DNA of 9,496 nt from JBJHBY01 sp050485745 (GCA_050485745.1 JBJHBY010000139.1:1-9496); one strand, 5' to 3'. Numbered from the stretch's first letter, positions 1 through 6,772 are shown. The notes: generated by a model from the sequence alone, not told the origin. Made by a program: numbers and translations.

Positions 1-2
1 CC

Positions 3-566
3 TTCAAGCACGCCATCGCGAAGGGCGACCTCCAGATCGGTCTGTGGTGCAGCCTGTGCAGCCCGATCACCAGCGAGATCGTCTCGCATTCGGGTTACGA
101 CTGGCTGCTTCTCGACACCGAGCATTCTCCGAACGAGGTGCCCGACATCCTGGCGCAGCTCCAGGCCGCCCAGGCCGGTACCGCGTCCTGCGTGGTGCGT
201 CCGGCGTGGAACGACCCGGTGCTGATCAAGCGCTACCTCGACATCGGCTCGCAGACGCTGCTGGTGCCGTTCGTGCAGACGCCACAGGAGGCCAAGCGGG
301 CGGTCCAGGCAGTGCGCTATCCGCCGGGCGGTATTCGCGGCATCACCGGCTCGGGCCGCGCCAGCCGCTACGGCCGGGTGACGGACTACCTGAAGAACGC
401 ATCCTCGGAGATCGCGCTGCTGGTGCAGGTGGAGACCCGCGAGGCGCTCAAGGACCTGGATGCGATCGCCTCGGTCGAAGGCGTGGACGGCGTGTTCGTG
501 GGGCCGAGCGACCTGTCGGGCTCGTTCGGCCACATCGGCAATCCGGCCCATCCCGAGGTGCAGGAG
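3..566 (+). pseudogene. HpcH/HpaI-type aldolase, 5'-partial at window edge and 3'-truncated
   Basis: Class II pyruvate-type aldolase of the HpcH/HpaI family (2-keto-3-deoxy-sugar or 2,4-dihydroxyhept-2-ene-dioate aldolase type), cytoplasmic and metal dependent; the substrate cannot be told. Seen: LLLDTEHSP, the VRPAWND stretch with the family arginine, YPPGGIRGI, QVET with its metal-binding Glu (432-434), and VGPSDLS with its metal-binding Asp (510-512), then GNPAHPEVQ. The first residues lie outside the window. After the HPEV motif, intact relatives continue for roughly 65 residues, ending in a GVD..LL-type segment. Here homology stops near 566 and the frame runs on to a stop at 768-770 through sequence that is antisense to other genes, so the natural C-terminus is missing. 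Because the substrate barrel is incomplete, I treat it as a broken gene. A chimeric assembly would look the same. Confidence 0.75.
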
Positions 567-722
567 GCGCCACAGCCGCTTGCCGATGCGAAAGCTCTTG
601 AAGTGGCTTTCGTCGGCGGCCAGCACGCCGGCCTGCATCAGGACCCGTGTCAGCCGATGCACCGTCGGCTTCGGCAGGTCGGTCAGGTGGGCGATGTCGG
701 TGTGCAGCGGGTCGTGCGCCGG
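567..722 (-). pseudogene. IclR-family regulator fragment (winged helix-turn-helix only)
   Basis: On the reverse strand this stretch encodes about 52 residues that read like the IclR N-terminal winged helix: HDPLHTDIAHLTDLPKPTVH, then RLTRVLMQAGVL and FRIGKRLWR. LPKPTVHRL matches the recognition-helix pattern of the family, where LPKSTVHRL is typical. There is no start codon, no preceding N-terminal helix and no ligand-binding domain (about 170 residues in full-length members). The frame differs from that of the neighbouring DUF3530-like remnant, so the two are not one protein. IclR regulators often sit beside sugar-acid or aromatic catabolic genes, so it may once have controlled the adjacent aldolase; that is inference. 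Both boundaries are approximate to about 10 bases. At the low-coordinate side the frame continues briefly as LLHLG, which could still be IclR. Confidence 0.65.
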
Positions 723-1185
723 TCGCCAGCCATAAGGCGATGCCGTTGGCCGCCTGCCCCTCGGCGATGACGGCGGAGATTGGCTCCCCCTGTTTCCGCA
801 GCCAGGCCAGCGTGGCGATGATGACGGCCTCCGGGCCGGGAGGCGCAGTGGTCTCCGCGGCGTCATCATCCGCCTCGGGCTCCCCGGGCAGGTGGACCAG
901 CAGCGTGTGCCAGCCATGCGCCGGCAGATAGCGGCGCAAAGCGTCCAGTTGCCCGCTGCCGTCACTCAGCAACAGCACGGCGCCCCGCGTCGTCGCGCCG
1001 TGATTTTCACTCCACAGCGCATGGACGGGCATGGCGCCGACCTCGATGGCGACCACCTGCTCGCCGTCACCCGCACGTGCCTGCAGGATTTCCGGGCTGG
1101 CCGCCTGCGCGGGCAGACAGTACATCAGCAGCACCAGCAGCGGGGGCAGCAGTGACGGGGTGTCGCGACTCGAGCGTCGGTGCAT
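720..1185 (-). pseudogene. DUF3530-like exported alpha/beta-hydrolase-fold protein, C-terminally truncated
   Basis: Reverse-strand gene. The start chosen is ATG at 1185 because GGAG lies six bases before it; an in-frame ATG at 1209 has no such site. The protein opens with a signal peptide: basic MHRRSSR, a hydrophobic run LLPPLLVLLMYCLP and a likely AQA|A cleavage, so export to the periplasm is expected. The mature part has GAVLLLSDG, LRRYLPAHGWHTLLVHLP and a later helix TLAWLRKQGEPISAVIAEG, which resembles the DUF3530 family (degenerate alpha/beta hydrolases of unknown role). The nucleophile-elbow position reads EGQAANG, without a catalytic serine. Similarity ends after GIALWLATGA; the frame then runs into IclR-derived and aldolase-antisense sequence up to 448, giving an Arg/Pro-rich nonsense tail. 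Family members usually extend further, so this is probably a remnant. It is divergent to rpe. Confidence 0.6.
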
Positions 1186-1239
1186 GTTGTTCTCCGGTGG
1201 AGTGGGCACAGGCAGCGCCTGCCGCCGCGTGGAGTGCTA

Positions 1240-1268
1240 CTGTGCGGCCTGAGCCTTTCCAGTACAAT
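1240..1268 (+). promoter_or_regulatory. Candidate promoter for rpe
   Basis: TACAAT at 1263-1268 is a good sigma-70-type -10 box, 40 bases before the rpe ATG. The -35 region 17 bases upstream (1240-1245, CTGTGC) is poor. The 12-base string TTCCAGTACAAT recurs exactly upstream of trpE (6790-6801), which supports a shared promoter element. No clear Shine-Dalgarno sequence precedes the rpe ATG. Confidence 0.4.
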
Positions 1269-1308
1269 AGAAAATCACTCCTCCGATCTGGCCCCTGCTG
1301 GTACTGCC

Positions 1309-1983
1309 ATGACTGATTTCGTGATTGCTCCGTCGATTCTTTCCGCCAACTTCGCCCGCCTGGGCGAAGAGGTTGATGCGGTACTGGAGGCGGGGGCCGA
1401 CTGGGTGCATTTCGATGTCATGGACAACCATTACGTGCCCAACCTGACCATCGGCCCGATGGTGTGCCAGGCATTGCGCCGGCACGGCGTGAAGGCGCCC
1501 ATCGATGTGCATCTGATGGTGAGCCCGGTGGAGCGGCTGATTGACGATTTCGCGGCGGCGGGTGCCAGTATCATCACCTTCCACCCCGATGCCTGCACCC
1601 ATGTCGACCGCGCCCTGCAGCAGATCCGCGATGCCGGCTGCCAGGCCGGCCTGGTGCTGAACCCCCACGTCGGCCCCGATGTGCTGCGCTATGTGGTCGA
1701 CAAGCTCGATCTGGTGCTGCTGATGTCGGTGAACCCGGGCTTTGGGGGGCAGTCGTTCATTCCCGCCACCCTGGACAAGATCCGTGCGGTGCGCGAACTG
1801 CTCGATGCCAGTGGCCGTGACATCCGCATCGAGGTGGACGGCGGCATCGGCGTGAAGAACATCGCCGCGGTCGCCGCGGCGGGCGCCGATGCCTTTGTCG
1901 CCGGCTCCGCCATCTTCAACGCCGATGACTACGCCGACGTCATCCAGCGCATGCGGGCGGAACTGGCCCAGGTGCGACGCTGA
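1309..1983 (+). CDS. rpe: Ribulose-phosphate 3-epimerase
   Basis: Cytoplasmic enzyme that interconverts D-ribulose 5-phosphate and D-xylulose 5-phosphate in the pentose phosphate and Calvin cycles. The 224-residue length is normal for the family. It is a single TIM barrel with all expected active-site residues: S9 in APSILSANF, H34 and D36 in VHFDVMDNHYVPN, H68 in DVHLMV, and D177 in EVDGGI, which together bind the metal and supply the acid/base pair. MSVNPGFGGQSF at 139-150 is the signature phosphate/substrate loop. The start at 1309 gives the canonical MTDFVIAPSILSANF N-terminus; the open frame reaches back to 1180, but that extension has no family similarity and would overlap the divergent gene. 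In many gammaproteobacteria rpe is followed by gph and trpE; here gph is absent and an unrelated four-gene block follows. Confidence 0.97.
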   Translation: MTDFVIAPSILSANFARLGEEVDAVLEAGADWVHFDVMDNHYVPNLTIGPMVCQALRRHGVKAPIDVHLMVSPVERLIDDFAAAGASIITFHPDACTHVDRALQQIRDAGCQAGLVLNPHVGPDVLRYVVDKLDLVLLMSVNPGFGGQSFIPATLDKIRAVRELLDASGRDIRIEVDGGIGVKNIAAVAAAGADAFVAGSAIFNADDYADVIQRMRAELAQVRR

Positions 1984-2022
1984 GCCCCGAGGAACGGAAT
2001 GAGCACCAGGTGCCGGCCCCAG

Positions 2023-2076
2023 GAGGCTTGTGTGCGGCTCGGTCCACGCGATTAGCCTGGCATGTGAACAAGCCTC
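2023..2076. repeat. Widely spaced 9-bp perfect inverted repeat after rpe
   Basis: GAGGCTTGT (2023-2031) and ACAAGCCTC (2068-2076) are exact reverse complements separated by 36 bases. In RNA they could close a large hairpin 40 bases after the rpe stop. There is no clean T-run behind it, so intrinsic termination is uncertain. A remnant of an inserted element or a chance match are alternatives. Confidence 0.35.
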
Positions 2077-2167
2077 ATCCCTGTTTGTGTGTGCGTCCCG
2101 AACTGGTCGATCTTCCCGGGTGAGTGCTCTGCCTCCACCCTGGCATGAAGCCCTGCAGCCCGCCGTC

Positions 2168-2210
2168 CTTGATTCAAGTGTCTATCGCCCTCGATAGAAT
2201 TAGACATAAT
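2168..2210 (+). promoter_or_regulatory. Candidate promoter/operator of the four-gene block
   Basis: Two adjacent palindromes are visible. The first is CTTGA-T-TCAAG (2168-2178). The second is TCTATCG-CCCT-CGATAGA (2181-2198), a perfect 7-bp inverted repeat. They coincide with promoter-like hexamers: TTGATT (2169-2174) as a -35, with TAGAAT (2195-2200) or CATAAT (2205-2210) as a -10. The TTGATT-to-TAGAAT spacing is 20 bases, longer than ideal. If this is the promoter, the palindromes would be well placed for a dimeric regulator. The leader to the first gene would be about 140 bases, so a nearer promoter is possible. Confidence 0.35.
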
Positions 2211-2337
2211 CGTTACTGCTCACAAGGCTTGATTGGTCACGGCAGTGGGTTTGTGTAATTCTCCACAGGCGTGCGAGCACGTGTAATCTGCACTATGGTG
2301 AAGGGCGGCTGGTTTCGGGGCAAGCATAGTGCTGAGT

Positions 2338-2353
2338 GGAGGTCTCTATTGTG
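2338..2353 (+). promoter_or_regulatory. Ribosome-binding site and GTG start of the cupredoxin-like gene
   Basis: GGAGG (2338-2342) lies eight bases before GTG at 2351. The earlier in-frame GTG at 2336 overlaps this site and has no Shine-Dalgarno of its own; the first ATG (2432) would cut off the basic N-region of the signal peptide. GTG 2351 is therefore preferred. Confidence 0.55.
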
Positions 2354-3070
2354 GTTTCAGGGTCTGGCTATTTGCCTGGCTGCATTCGCATTGCATCAGC
2401 AGGGAGAAAGGTCCGGCCTTTCGCCATCTGCATGATGGTGACGCTGCTTGGTCTTGCCAGCTTCGGGATTCAGGCACAAACACTGAGCCTGCAGCTCAAT
2501 GACTCGAATGGCAAGGCAATTCACGGAGCCGTTGTTCTGCTCGATGCAGGAGGTGATCCTGAGCTACTGCCCGGGGCGGTTATGGATCAGGTTGATATGC
2601 AATTTGTTCCACATGTCCTGGTCGTCCCCGTAGGAACCAGGGTGCATTTTCCCAACAGTGACGATGTCCGCCACCACGTCTACTCGTTCTCGCCGGCCAA
2701 GCGTTTTGAATTGCGTCTGTTCAAGGGGTCGGAGGCACCGCCGGTCGTATTCGACAAGCCTGGGGCGGTGGTTCTGGGTTGCAATATTCACGACCGTATG
2801 CGCGGTTATATTCTGGTTGTCAGGCAGGATCGGCACGTGCTGAGCGATTCGGACGGAAGGGCAGAATTTGTCGATTTGCCAGCGGGTGACTGGCCGATAA
2901 CGGTTTGGCACCCGCGGCTGGAGGACGCAGAACCACTCGATTTGGGTGTTGTTTCACCGGGTAGCCATGTGTTGCAGATCGATCTGCCGGCTGAGGCTAC
3001 ACCCGAAGAGCCTGTGTTGTCCCCTTTGCAGCAACGTTTTCGCCGGGCCGCGGATCATGCCAGGGATTAA
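2351..3070 (+). CDS. Exported cupredoxin-like (methylamine-utilization-type) protein
   Basis: A 239-residue protein from the GTG at 2351. It begins with an unusually long N-region, then a basic and hydrophobic segment (VRPFAICMMVTLLGLASFG) and a probable IQA|Q cleavage, so it should be periplasmic. The first half of the mature protein resembles plastocyanin/azurin-like domains annotated as methylamine utilization proteins. The stretch FVPHVLVVPVGTRVHFPNSD leads to DVRHHVYSF and then LGCNIHDRMRGYILV. The set H108 or H109, C144, H147 and M150 is a complete type 1 copper ligand set, so copper binding and one-electron transfer are likely. The second half (GRAEFVDLPAGDWPITVWHP) looks like a carboxypeptidase-regulatory beta-sandwich. 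Its end overlaps the next gene by 14 bases, which indicates an operon. There is no methylamine dehydrogenase gene here, so the common annotation name should not be taken as function; its redox partner is unknown. Confidence 0.8.
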   Translation: MVSGSGYLPGCIRIASAGRKVRPFAICMMVTLLGLASFGIQAQTLSLQLNDSNGKAIHGAVVLLDAGGDPELLPGAVMDQVDMQFVPHVLVVPVGTRVHFPNSDDVRHHVYSFSPAKRFELRLFKGSEAPPVVFDKPGAVVLGCNIHDRMRGYILVVRQDRHVLSDSDGRAEFVDLPAGDWPITVWHPRLEDAEPLDLGVVSPGSHVLQIDLPAEATPEEPVLSPLQQRFRRAADHARD

Positions 3071-5354
3071 GCGTCTGCGCACCCGGCTGATGCTTGTGCT
3101 GATAGCCTTGTTGGCGGGTGTTCTGGCGGCGGTATTTGCGGCGGTTATGAACACCATCGGAAATTCCTCGGAGCGGCAGGCTCACCAGCAACTTGAAGTC
3201 GGAGCCAATGTGTTGCGGCGCCTGCTCGACCTTCGGGCGAGAGAGCTCGCAAATGCCGCAGAAGTATTGGTGGCGGATTTCGGTTTTCGAGACGCGGTTA
3301 CCAGTGATGACATGCCGACGCTGGCTTCAGCTCTGAGTAACCAGGCCGCACGCATTGGTGCAGAGCAGGCACTTTTTCTGGACGCCGATGGCTATGTTCG
3401 CGTCAGTAGTATGGGTGTGGTCGACGGCAGTGATGACCTGGATATGCAGGCGATGCAGCCCTTGCCCCACGGAGGCATGCTTGCTGTCCTTGGAGGGCAA
3501 CCTTACTTGCTGGTCGAAGCAATGGTGTATGCCCCGCGACTGCTGGGTCAGGTGGTCCTGGCATTTGCGCTGGATGTCGAGTTGGCGGCTGACATACGGG
3601 CATTGACCGGTCTGGAGGTCGGCTTTGTAGCCCGTGAGCAGGGGGTGGTGGTCCATCAGGTCTCGACGTTTCCGCAGTTTCTGGCCTCGGATGGGCAGGA
3701 AGCGGGGGGCATAAGGATTCTCGTTGGTGAGCCGTACCTGACCACTCGGCTGGATTTGCTGTCTCAAGGGTCGTGGACAGTTTATGCCGAGCTGCTGAGT
3801 CCCATGCGCGAAGCCCTGGCGGTGTTCGATGTACTTAAGCGGGAATTATGGATCATTGCGGGATTCGCCTTGTTTCTGTCCCTTGTTGCGGCCGCAATTC
3901 TGGCAGGCAGCCTGTCACGCCCGGTCAGCGAATTGGCGGCTCTGGCGCGACGCATCGGCAGTGGTGATTATCGAACTCCGGCCCATCTTCAGCGCGCTGA
4001 TGAGCTGGGCTTTCTCGCGGAAAGCATTGATAAGATGCGCGTTGGTATCGCCGAGAGAGAACAGAAGATCCAGCATAATGCCCTCCATGACCCCTTGACC
4101 GGCTTGGCTAATGTGGCACATCTGCGTAGTCGCCTGGTGGAGTCATTGCAGGCCCATCAGCATGGCGTTCTGGTGCTGCTGACCATGGCTGACGCGGATG
4201 CCATGATACGATTCCACGGTCAGGATGCATTTGAAAAAGCAATTTCTGAATTGGCTCAAGAATTACAGGGAAAATCCGGCAAGAATGAACTGATCGTCTA
4301 CCAGCCCGGCGAAGGCTTTTTTCTCTTTCTGGAGCGCGAGTCTCTGGCCCGGGCAGCGGTTCGGGCAGATGAGGCGCTTGATCTCCTTTCATCCGAAATC
4401 CGAATGTCGGGGGGTAAGCAAAGTCTGGCCTGGTTGGCCGGCTTGGTCTTGTGGCCAGAGCAGGGTGATGACGTCGATGAACTTTTGCGCCGGGTCAGGA
4501 TAGCTGTTTCTACTGCAGAGCCGGGTTCGGGTCGCCTGGCGCTATACCAAAGTGAGCGTGATCAGGCTTACCAGCGACGCATGCAGTTGATCCGTGATTT
4601 GCCCCATGCCGCACGCTTGGGTGAACTGGCGGTGGTTTTTCAGCCAAAACAGGACCTGGCGACTGGAAGAGTGCGGGCCGTTGAGGCCTTGATGCGCTGG
4701 ACACACACGACCCTGGGTTCAATTCCACCCGACGAATTTATTGGTCTCGCTGAAGAAACCGGTAGTGTGGGAGTGCTGACTTCCTGGATGCTGGAGACGG
4801 TACTGGCCCGGTTGCAGCGCTGGCACGAAGAGGGCTGGAGCGTCGAAGTGGCGATCAACGTATCAGCCCGGGATCTTGAAAATGCTGACTTTCCCAATCT
4901 TGTGCGCAGTTCCATAGAACGTTATGGCGTGGCGCCTCAGTGGCTGTCGCTGGAGGTTACTGAAAGTGCCCTGATGCGTGACCTTGAAACCAGTGTTGTC
5001 AATCTTCATCGCTTGCGGGAACTGGGAATTGGCCTCGCCGTCGATGATTATGGTACTGGTTACTCGTCTCTGGCGACGCTGAAAAGTTTACCCGTACAAG
5101 TGCTTAAAATAGATAAGTCATTTATTGTCAATCTGGCGAAAAACAATGACGACCCTGTCATCGTCCGGTCAACGATTGAGCTGGCGCACAATATGAACCT
5201 TCAGGTGGTGGCCGAAGGTGTTGAAGATCAGCTCAGCCTGGATTGGCTGCTCGAGCAGGGCTGCGACCAGGCTCAAGGGTATTTTATCAGCCGTCCCCTG
5301 GCCGCAGAAGATCTGGCCCGGTGGCTGCAAACGCATCAACAGCTGAATTCCTGA
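3057..5354 (+). CDS. Membrane dCache-HAMP-GGDEF(degenerate)-EAL c-di-GMP phosphodiesterase
   Basis: A 765-residue inner-membrane signalling protein. Order: TM1 about 10-31; periplasmic sensor about 32-262, resembling dCache_6 (LVADFGFRDAV followed by ALSNQAARIGAEQALFLDADG); TM2 about 265-285; HAMP about 286-340; GGDEF domain about 344-505; EAL domain about 520-760. The GGDEF site reads PGEGF (417-421), so cyclase activity is unlikely. The EAL site looks complete: E543 in EAL, N601 in NVSA, E633/E636 in LEVTES, D663-D664 in DDYGTGYSS, K684, E720 and Q740. It should therefore hydrolyse c-di-GMP in response to a periplasmic signal, with the GGDEF domain perhaps regulatory (GTP binding is uncertain). 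The ATG at 3057 is chosen because it directly precedes TM1; upstream in-frame starts overlap the previous gene by over 100 bases. The Shine-Dalgarno is weak, suggesting translational coupling across the 14-base overlap. Confidence 0.9.
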   Translation: MPGIKRLRTRLMLVLIALLAGVLAAVFAAVMNTIGNSSERQAHQQLEVGANVLRRLLDLRARELANAAEVLVADFGFRDAVTSDDMPTLASALSNQAARIGAEQALFLDADGYVRVSSMGVVDGSDDLDMQAMQPLPHGGMLAVLGGQPYLLVEAMVYAPRLLGQVVLAFALDVELAADIRALTGLEVGFVAREQGVVVHQVSTFPQFLASDGQEAGGIRILVGEPYLTTRLDLLSQGSWTVYAELLSPMREALAVFDVLKRELWIIAGFALFLSLVAAAILAGSLSRPVSELAALARRIGSGDYRTPAHLQRADELGFLAESIDKMRVGIAEREQKIQHNALHDPLTGLANVAHLRSRLVESLQAHQHGVLVLLTMADADAMIRFHGQDAFEKAISELAQELQGKSGKNELIVYQPGEGFFLFLERESLARAAVRADEALDLLSSEIRMSGGKQSLAWLAGLVLWPEQGDDVDELLRRVRIAVSTAEPGSGRLALYQSERDQAYQRRMQLIRDLPHAARLGELAVVFQPKQDLATGRVRAVEALMRWTHTTLGSIPPDEFIGLAEETGSVGVLTSWMLETVLARLQRWHEEGWSVEVAINVSARDLENADFPNLVRSSIERYGVAPQWLSLEVTESALMRDLETSVVNLHRLRELGIGLAVDDYGTGYSSLATLKSLPVQVLKIDKSFIVNLAKNNDDPVIVRSTIELAHNMNLQVVAEGVEDQLSLDWLLEQGCDQAQGYFISRPLAAEDLARWLQTHQQLNS

Positions 5355-5368
5355 GGATCTGGACATTC

Positions 5369-6259
5369 ATGAAAAAAAGCAGAGCCCAATACCTGGCATT
5401 ACTGCGAATGCCTGCCCTGTATGGTTTCCTTATCGGCGCCATGCTGGCAAATCCTGCGTTTGGGGGTGGCCGCTTGCTGGCTACAGGGGGAGCCAGTAGT
5501 GTTGAAGGAGCCTCGGGAGGAGGCATAGTGCCATGGGCAGTTTTATCCGGTTACGGCACGCGGGAGCAGTGGGGCGGTGATGTGTTTGTCACTCGTGTTG
5601 ATAGCGGCGATTACCGCCTGGACAGTTTTGGTGCCAGCTTCAGTTACGCGAATCGCGTTGAGTTCTCCGTTGCCCGACAACGGCTTGATATCGGTCGCCT
5701 GAGTCGACAGTTGAGCCTGCCGGATAGCAGTCTCAATCAGGATGTCTTCGGGGTCAAGGTGCGTCTTTTTGGTGACCTGATTTACGATTATCTGCCCCAG
5801 GTTTCTGCGGGTGTGCAGTACAAGCGCCAACAAAATTTCACCATTCCCCGTCTGGTTGGAGCGGAGCGCAATAGTGATTACGATGCTTATGTTGCGGCCA
5901 GCCGGTTGGTGCTCGGTGGCGCTTTCGGGTACAACCTTTTGCTCAACGGCACTGTGCGCTACAGCCGTGCGAATCAGATTGGGCTGCTCGGATTTGGTGG
6001 CGATCGGCGTGACCGGCACGAGTTGTTGGCGGAGGCAAGCATCGCGATCATGCCCAGCCCAAGATGGGTAGTCGGGGTTGAATATCGACAAAAGCCGAAT
6101 AATTTGTCCTTTGCTCGGGAAGATGACTGGAAGGATATCTTTGTCGCCTATTTTCCCAACAAGCGCGTCGCCGTGGTCGCTGCCTGGGCAGATCTTGGGT
6201 CCATCGCCAGCCTGGACAATCAGACAGGCGGGTATCTGTCATTACAGCTGAGTTACTGA
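5369..6259 (+). CDS. DUF3034 family outer-membrane beta-barrel protein
   Basis: A 296-residue protein starting at ATG 5369, 14 bases after the EAL stop, with GAGG/TGGA purine tracts upstream. The signal peptide has a basic MKKSRAQY start and a hydrophobic core (LYGFLIGAMLANPAF), with cleavage near the GGGR. The mature part matches DUF3034 as I remember it: LLATGGASSVEGASGGGIVP, GYGTREQWGG, DVFGVKVRLFGD, ANQIGLLGFGGD, VGVEYRQKPNNL, EDDWKDIFVAYFPNKR and the ending GGYLSLQLSY. Alternating hydrophobic strands and a C-terminal tyrosine fit an outer-membrane beta-barrel inserted by BAM. The function of DUF3034 is not established; it could be a small-molecule channel or a surface partner of the copper and heme proteins encoded beside it, but neither is shown. 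An upstream in-frame extension to 5243 lies inside the EAL gene and is rejected. Confidence 0.82.
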   Translation: MKKSRAQYLALLRMPALYGFLIGAMLANPAFGGGRLLATGGASSVEGASGGGIVPWAVLSGYGTREQWGGDVFVTRVDSGDYRLDSFGASFSYANRVEFSVARQRLDIGRLSRQLSLPDSSLNQDVFGVKVRLFGDLIYDYLPQVSAGVQYKRQQNFTIPRLVGAERNSDYDAYVAASRLVLGGAFGYNLLLNGTVRYSRANQIGLLGFGGDRRDRHELLAEASIAIMPSPRWVVGVEYRQKPNNLSFAREDDWKDIFVAYFPNKRVAVVAAWADLGSIASLDNQTGGYLSLQLSY

Positions 6260-6268
6260 GGAAGCATC

Positions 6269-6697
6269 ATGCGTCGGTTGCTGTTCGTTTTGATACCCCT
6301 GGTGCTAGGTGCCTGTGCGACACAGGAGGCGGCGCCATCGGATGACAGGCTGTATCAGGCGCTGGGCGGTGAAGCCGGTATTGTGCGGATTGTGGATGGA
6401 TTGTTGATCAATATCTCTGACAATCCGAAGATCGTGCATCATTTTGTCGATACTGATATTGAAAGGCTCCGAAAGATGTTGATCGAGCAGTTTTGCCATG
6501 AAGCCGGTGGGCCTTGTGAATACACGGGCGACAGTATGGTCGACAGTCATGCAGGGATGAATATCACAGAGTCGGATTTCAATGCGCTGGTTGAGGATTT
6601 GATTGCGGCGATGGAGGCTGAGAACATACCTGTCACTGCGCAGAACCGCCTGTTGGCAAGGCTTGCACCCATGCGCGGTGATATCATTTACCGTTGA
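6269..6697 (+). CDS. Group 1 truncated hemoglobin, predicted lipoprotein
   Basis: A 142-residue heme globin of the TrHb1 (HbN) class. The start at 6269 follows GAGGAAG, which overlaps the previous stop, and the gap is only 9 bases. MRRLLFVLIPLVLGAC is a lipoprotein signal with lipobox LGAC, so C16 should be lipidated. Mature residue 2 is Ala, which does not prevent outer-membrane sorting. The globin begins at about 28 (LYQALGGEAGI). F59 is the likely CD1 phenylalanine and H94 (DSHAGMNIT) the proximal F8 histidine; FCHEAGGPCEYTG carries the C76/C83 pair common in this family. By hand alignment to mycobacterial HbN, the B10 tyrosine is L46 and E11 glutamine is L71, so the usual polar distal pocket appears to be lost. 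TrHb1 proteins usually bind O2 or NO in the cytoplasm; export to the envelope is unusual. It is the last gene of the block. Confidence 0.88.
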   Translation: MRRLLFVLIPLVLGACATQEAAPSDDRLYQALGGEAGIVRIVDGLLINISDNPKIVHHFVDTDIERLRKMLIEQFCHEAGGPCEYTGDSMVDSHAGMNITESDFNALVEDLIAAMEAENIPVTAQNRLLARLAPMRGDIIYR

Positions 6698-6740
6698 AAT
6701 TTCGGGCCTTCCGCTTGACGTATTGGCGTAAATCAATATC

Positions 6741-6761
6741 CGCCTTCCGGTGTGGAGGGCG
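6741..6761 (+). terminator. GC-rich hairpin after the globin gene, possible weak terminator
   Basis: CGCCTTCC (6741-6748) pairs with GGAGGGCG (6754-6761) over 8 bp with one G-U pair and a 5-base loop. It lies 43 bases after the globin stop and before the trpE promoter-like box, where a terminator would be expected. No T-run follows, so intrinsic termination is doubtful. Confidence 0.3.
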
Positions 6762-6772
6762 TGCAGGTGATG

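Larger units (their letters stand above)
1984..2350. other. Intergenic region between rpe and the four-gene block; no gene seen
   Basis: No convincing reading frame occurs in these 367 bases, and no gph remnant is recognisable: there is no DLDGT-type haloacid-dehalogenase start in any frame I read. The composition shifts from the GC-rich rpe side to a more A/T-rich stretch from about 2165. It contains a 9-bp inverted repeat (2023-2031 with 2068-2076), two short palindromes (2168-2198), a second CTTGATT copy (2228-2234), GTGC-GA-GCAC at 2271-2280, and the ribosome-binding site for the next gene. No terminator with a T-run was found after rpe. Confidence 0.7.

Noticed and set aside
1984..2170. 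Degenerate gph remnant after rpe
   Set aside because: No haloacid-dehalogenase motif such as DLDGT was found in any frame I read.
2946..3056. N-terminal extension of the EAL protein to the upstream ATG
   Set aside because: It would overlap the cupredoxin gene by about 125 bases with a Cys/Arg-rich sequence unlike any domain; ATG 3057 directly precedes the first membrane segment.
5543..6091. Reverse-strand open frame opposite the DUF3034 gene
   Set aside because: The forward frame has a signal peptide and family motifs; the reverse translation has none.
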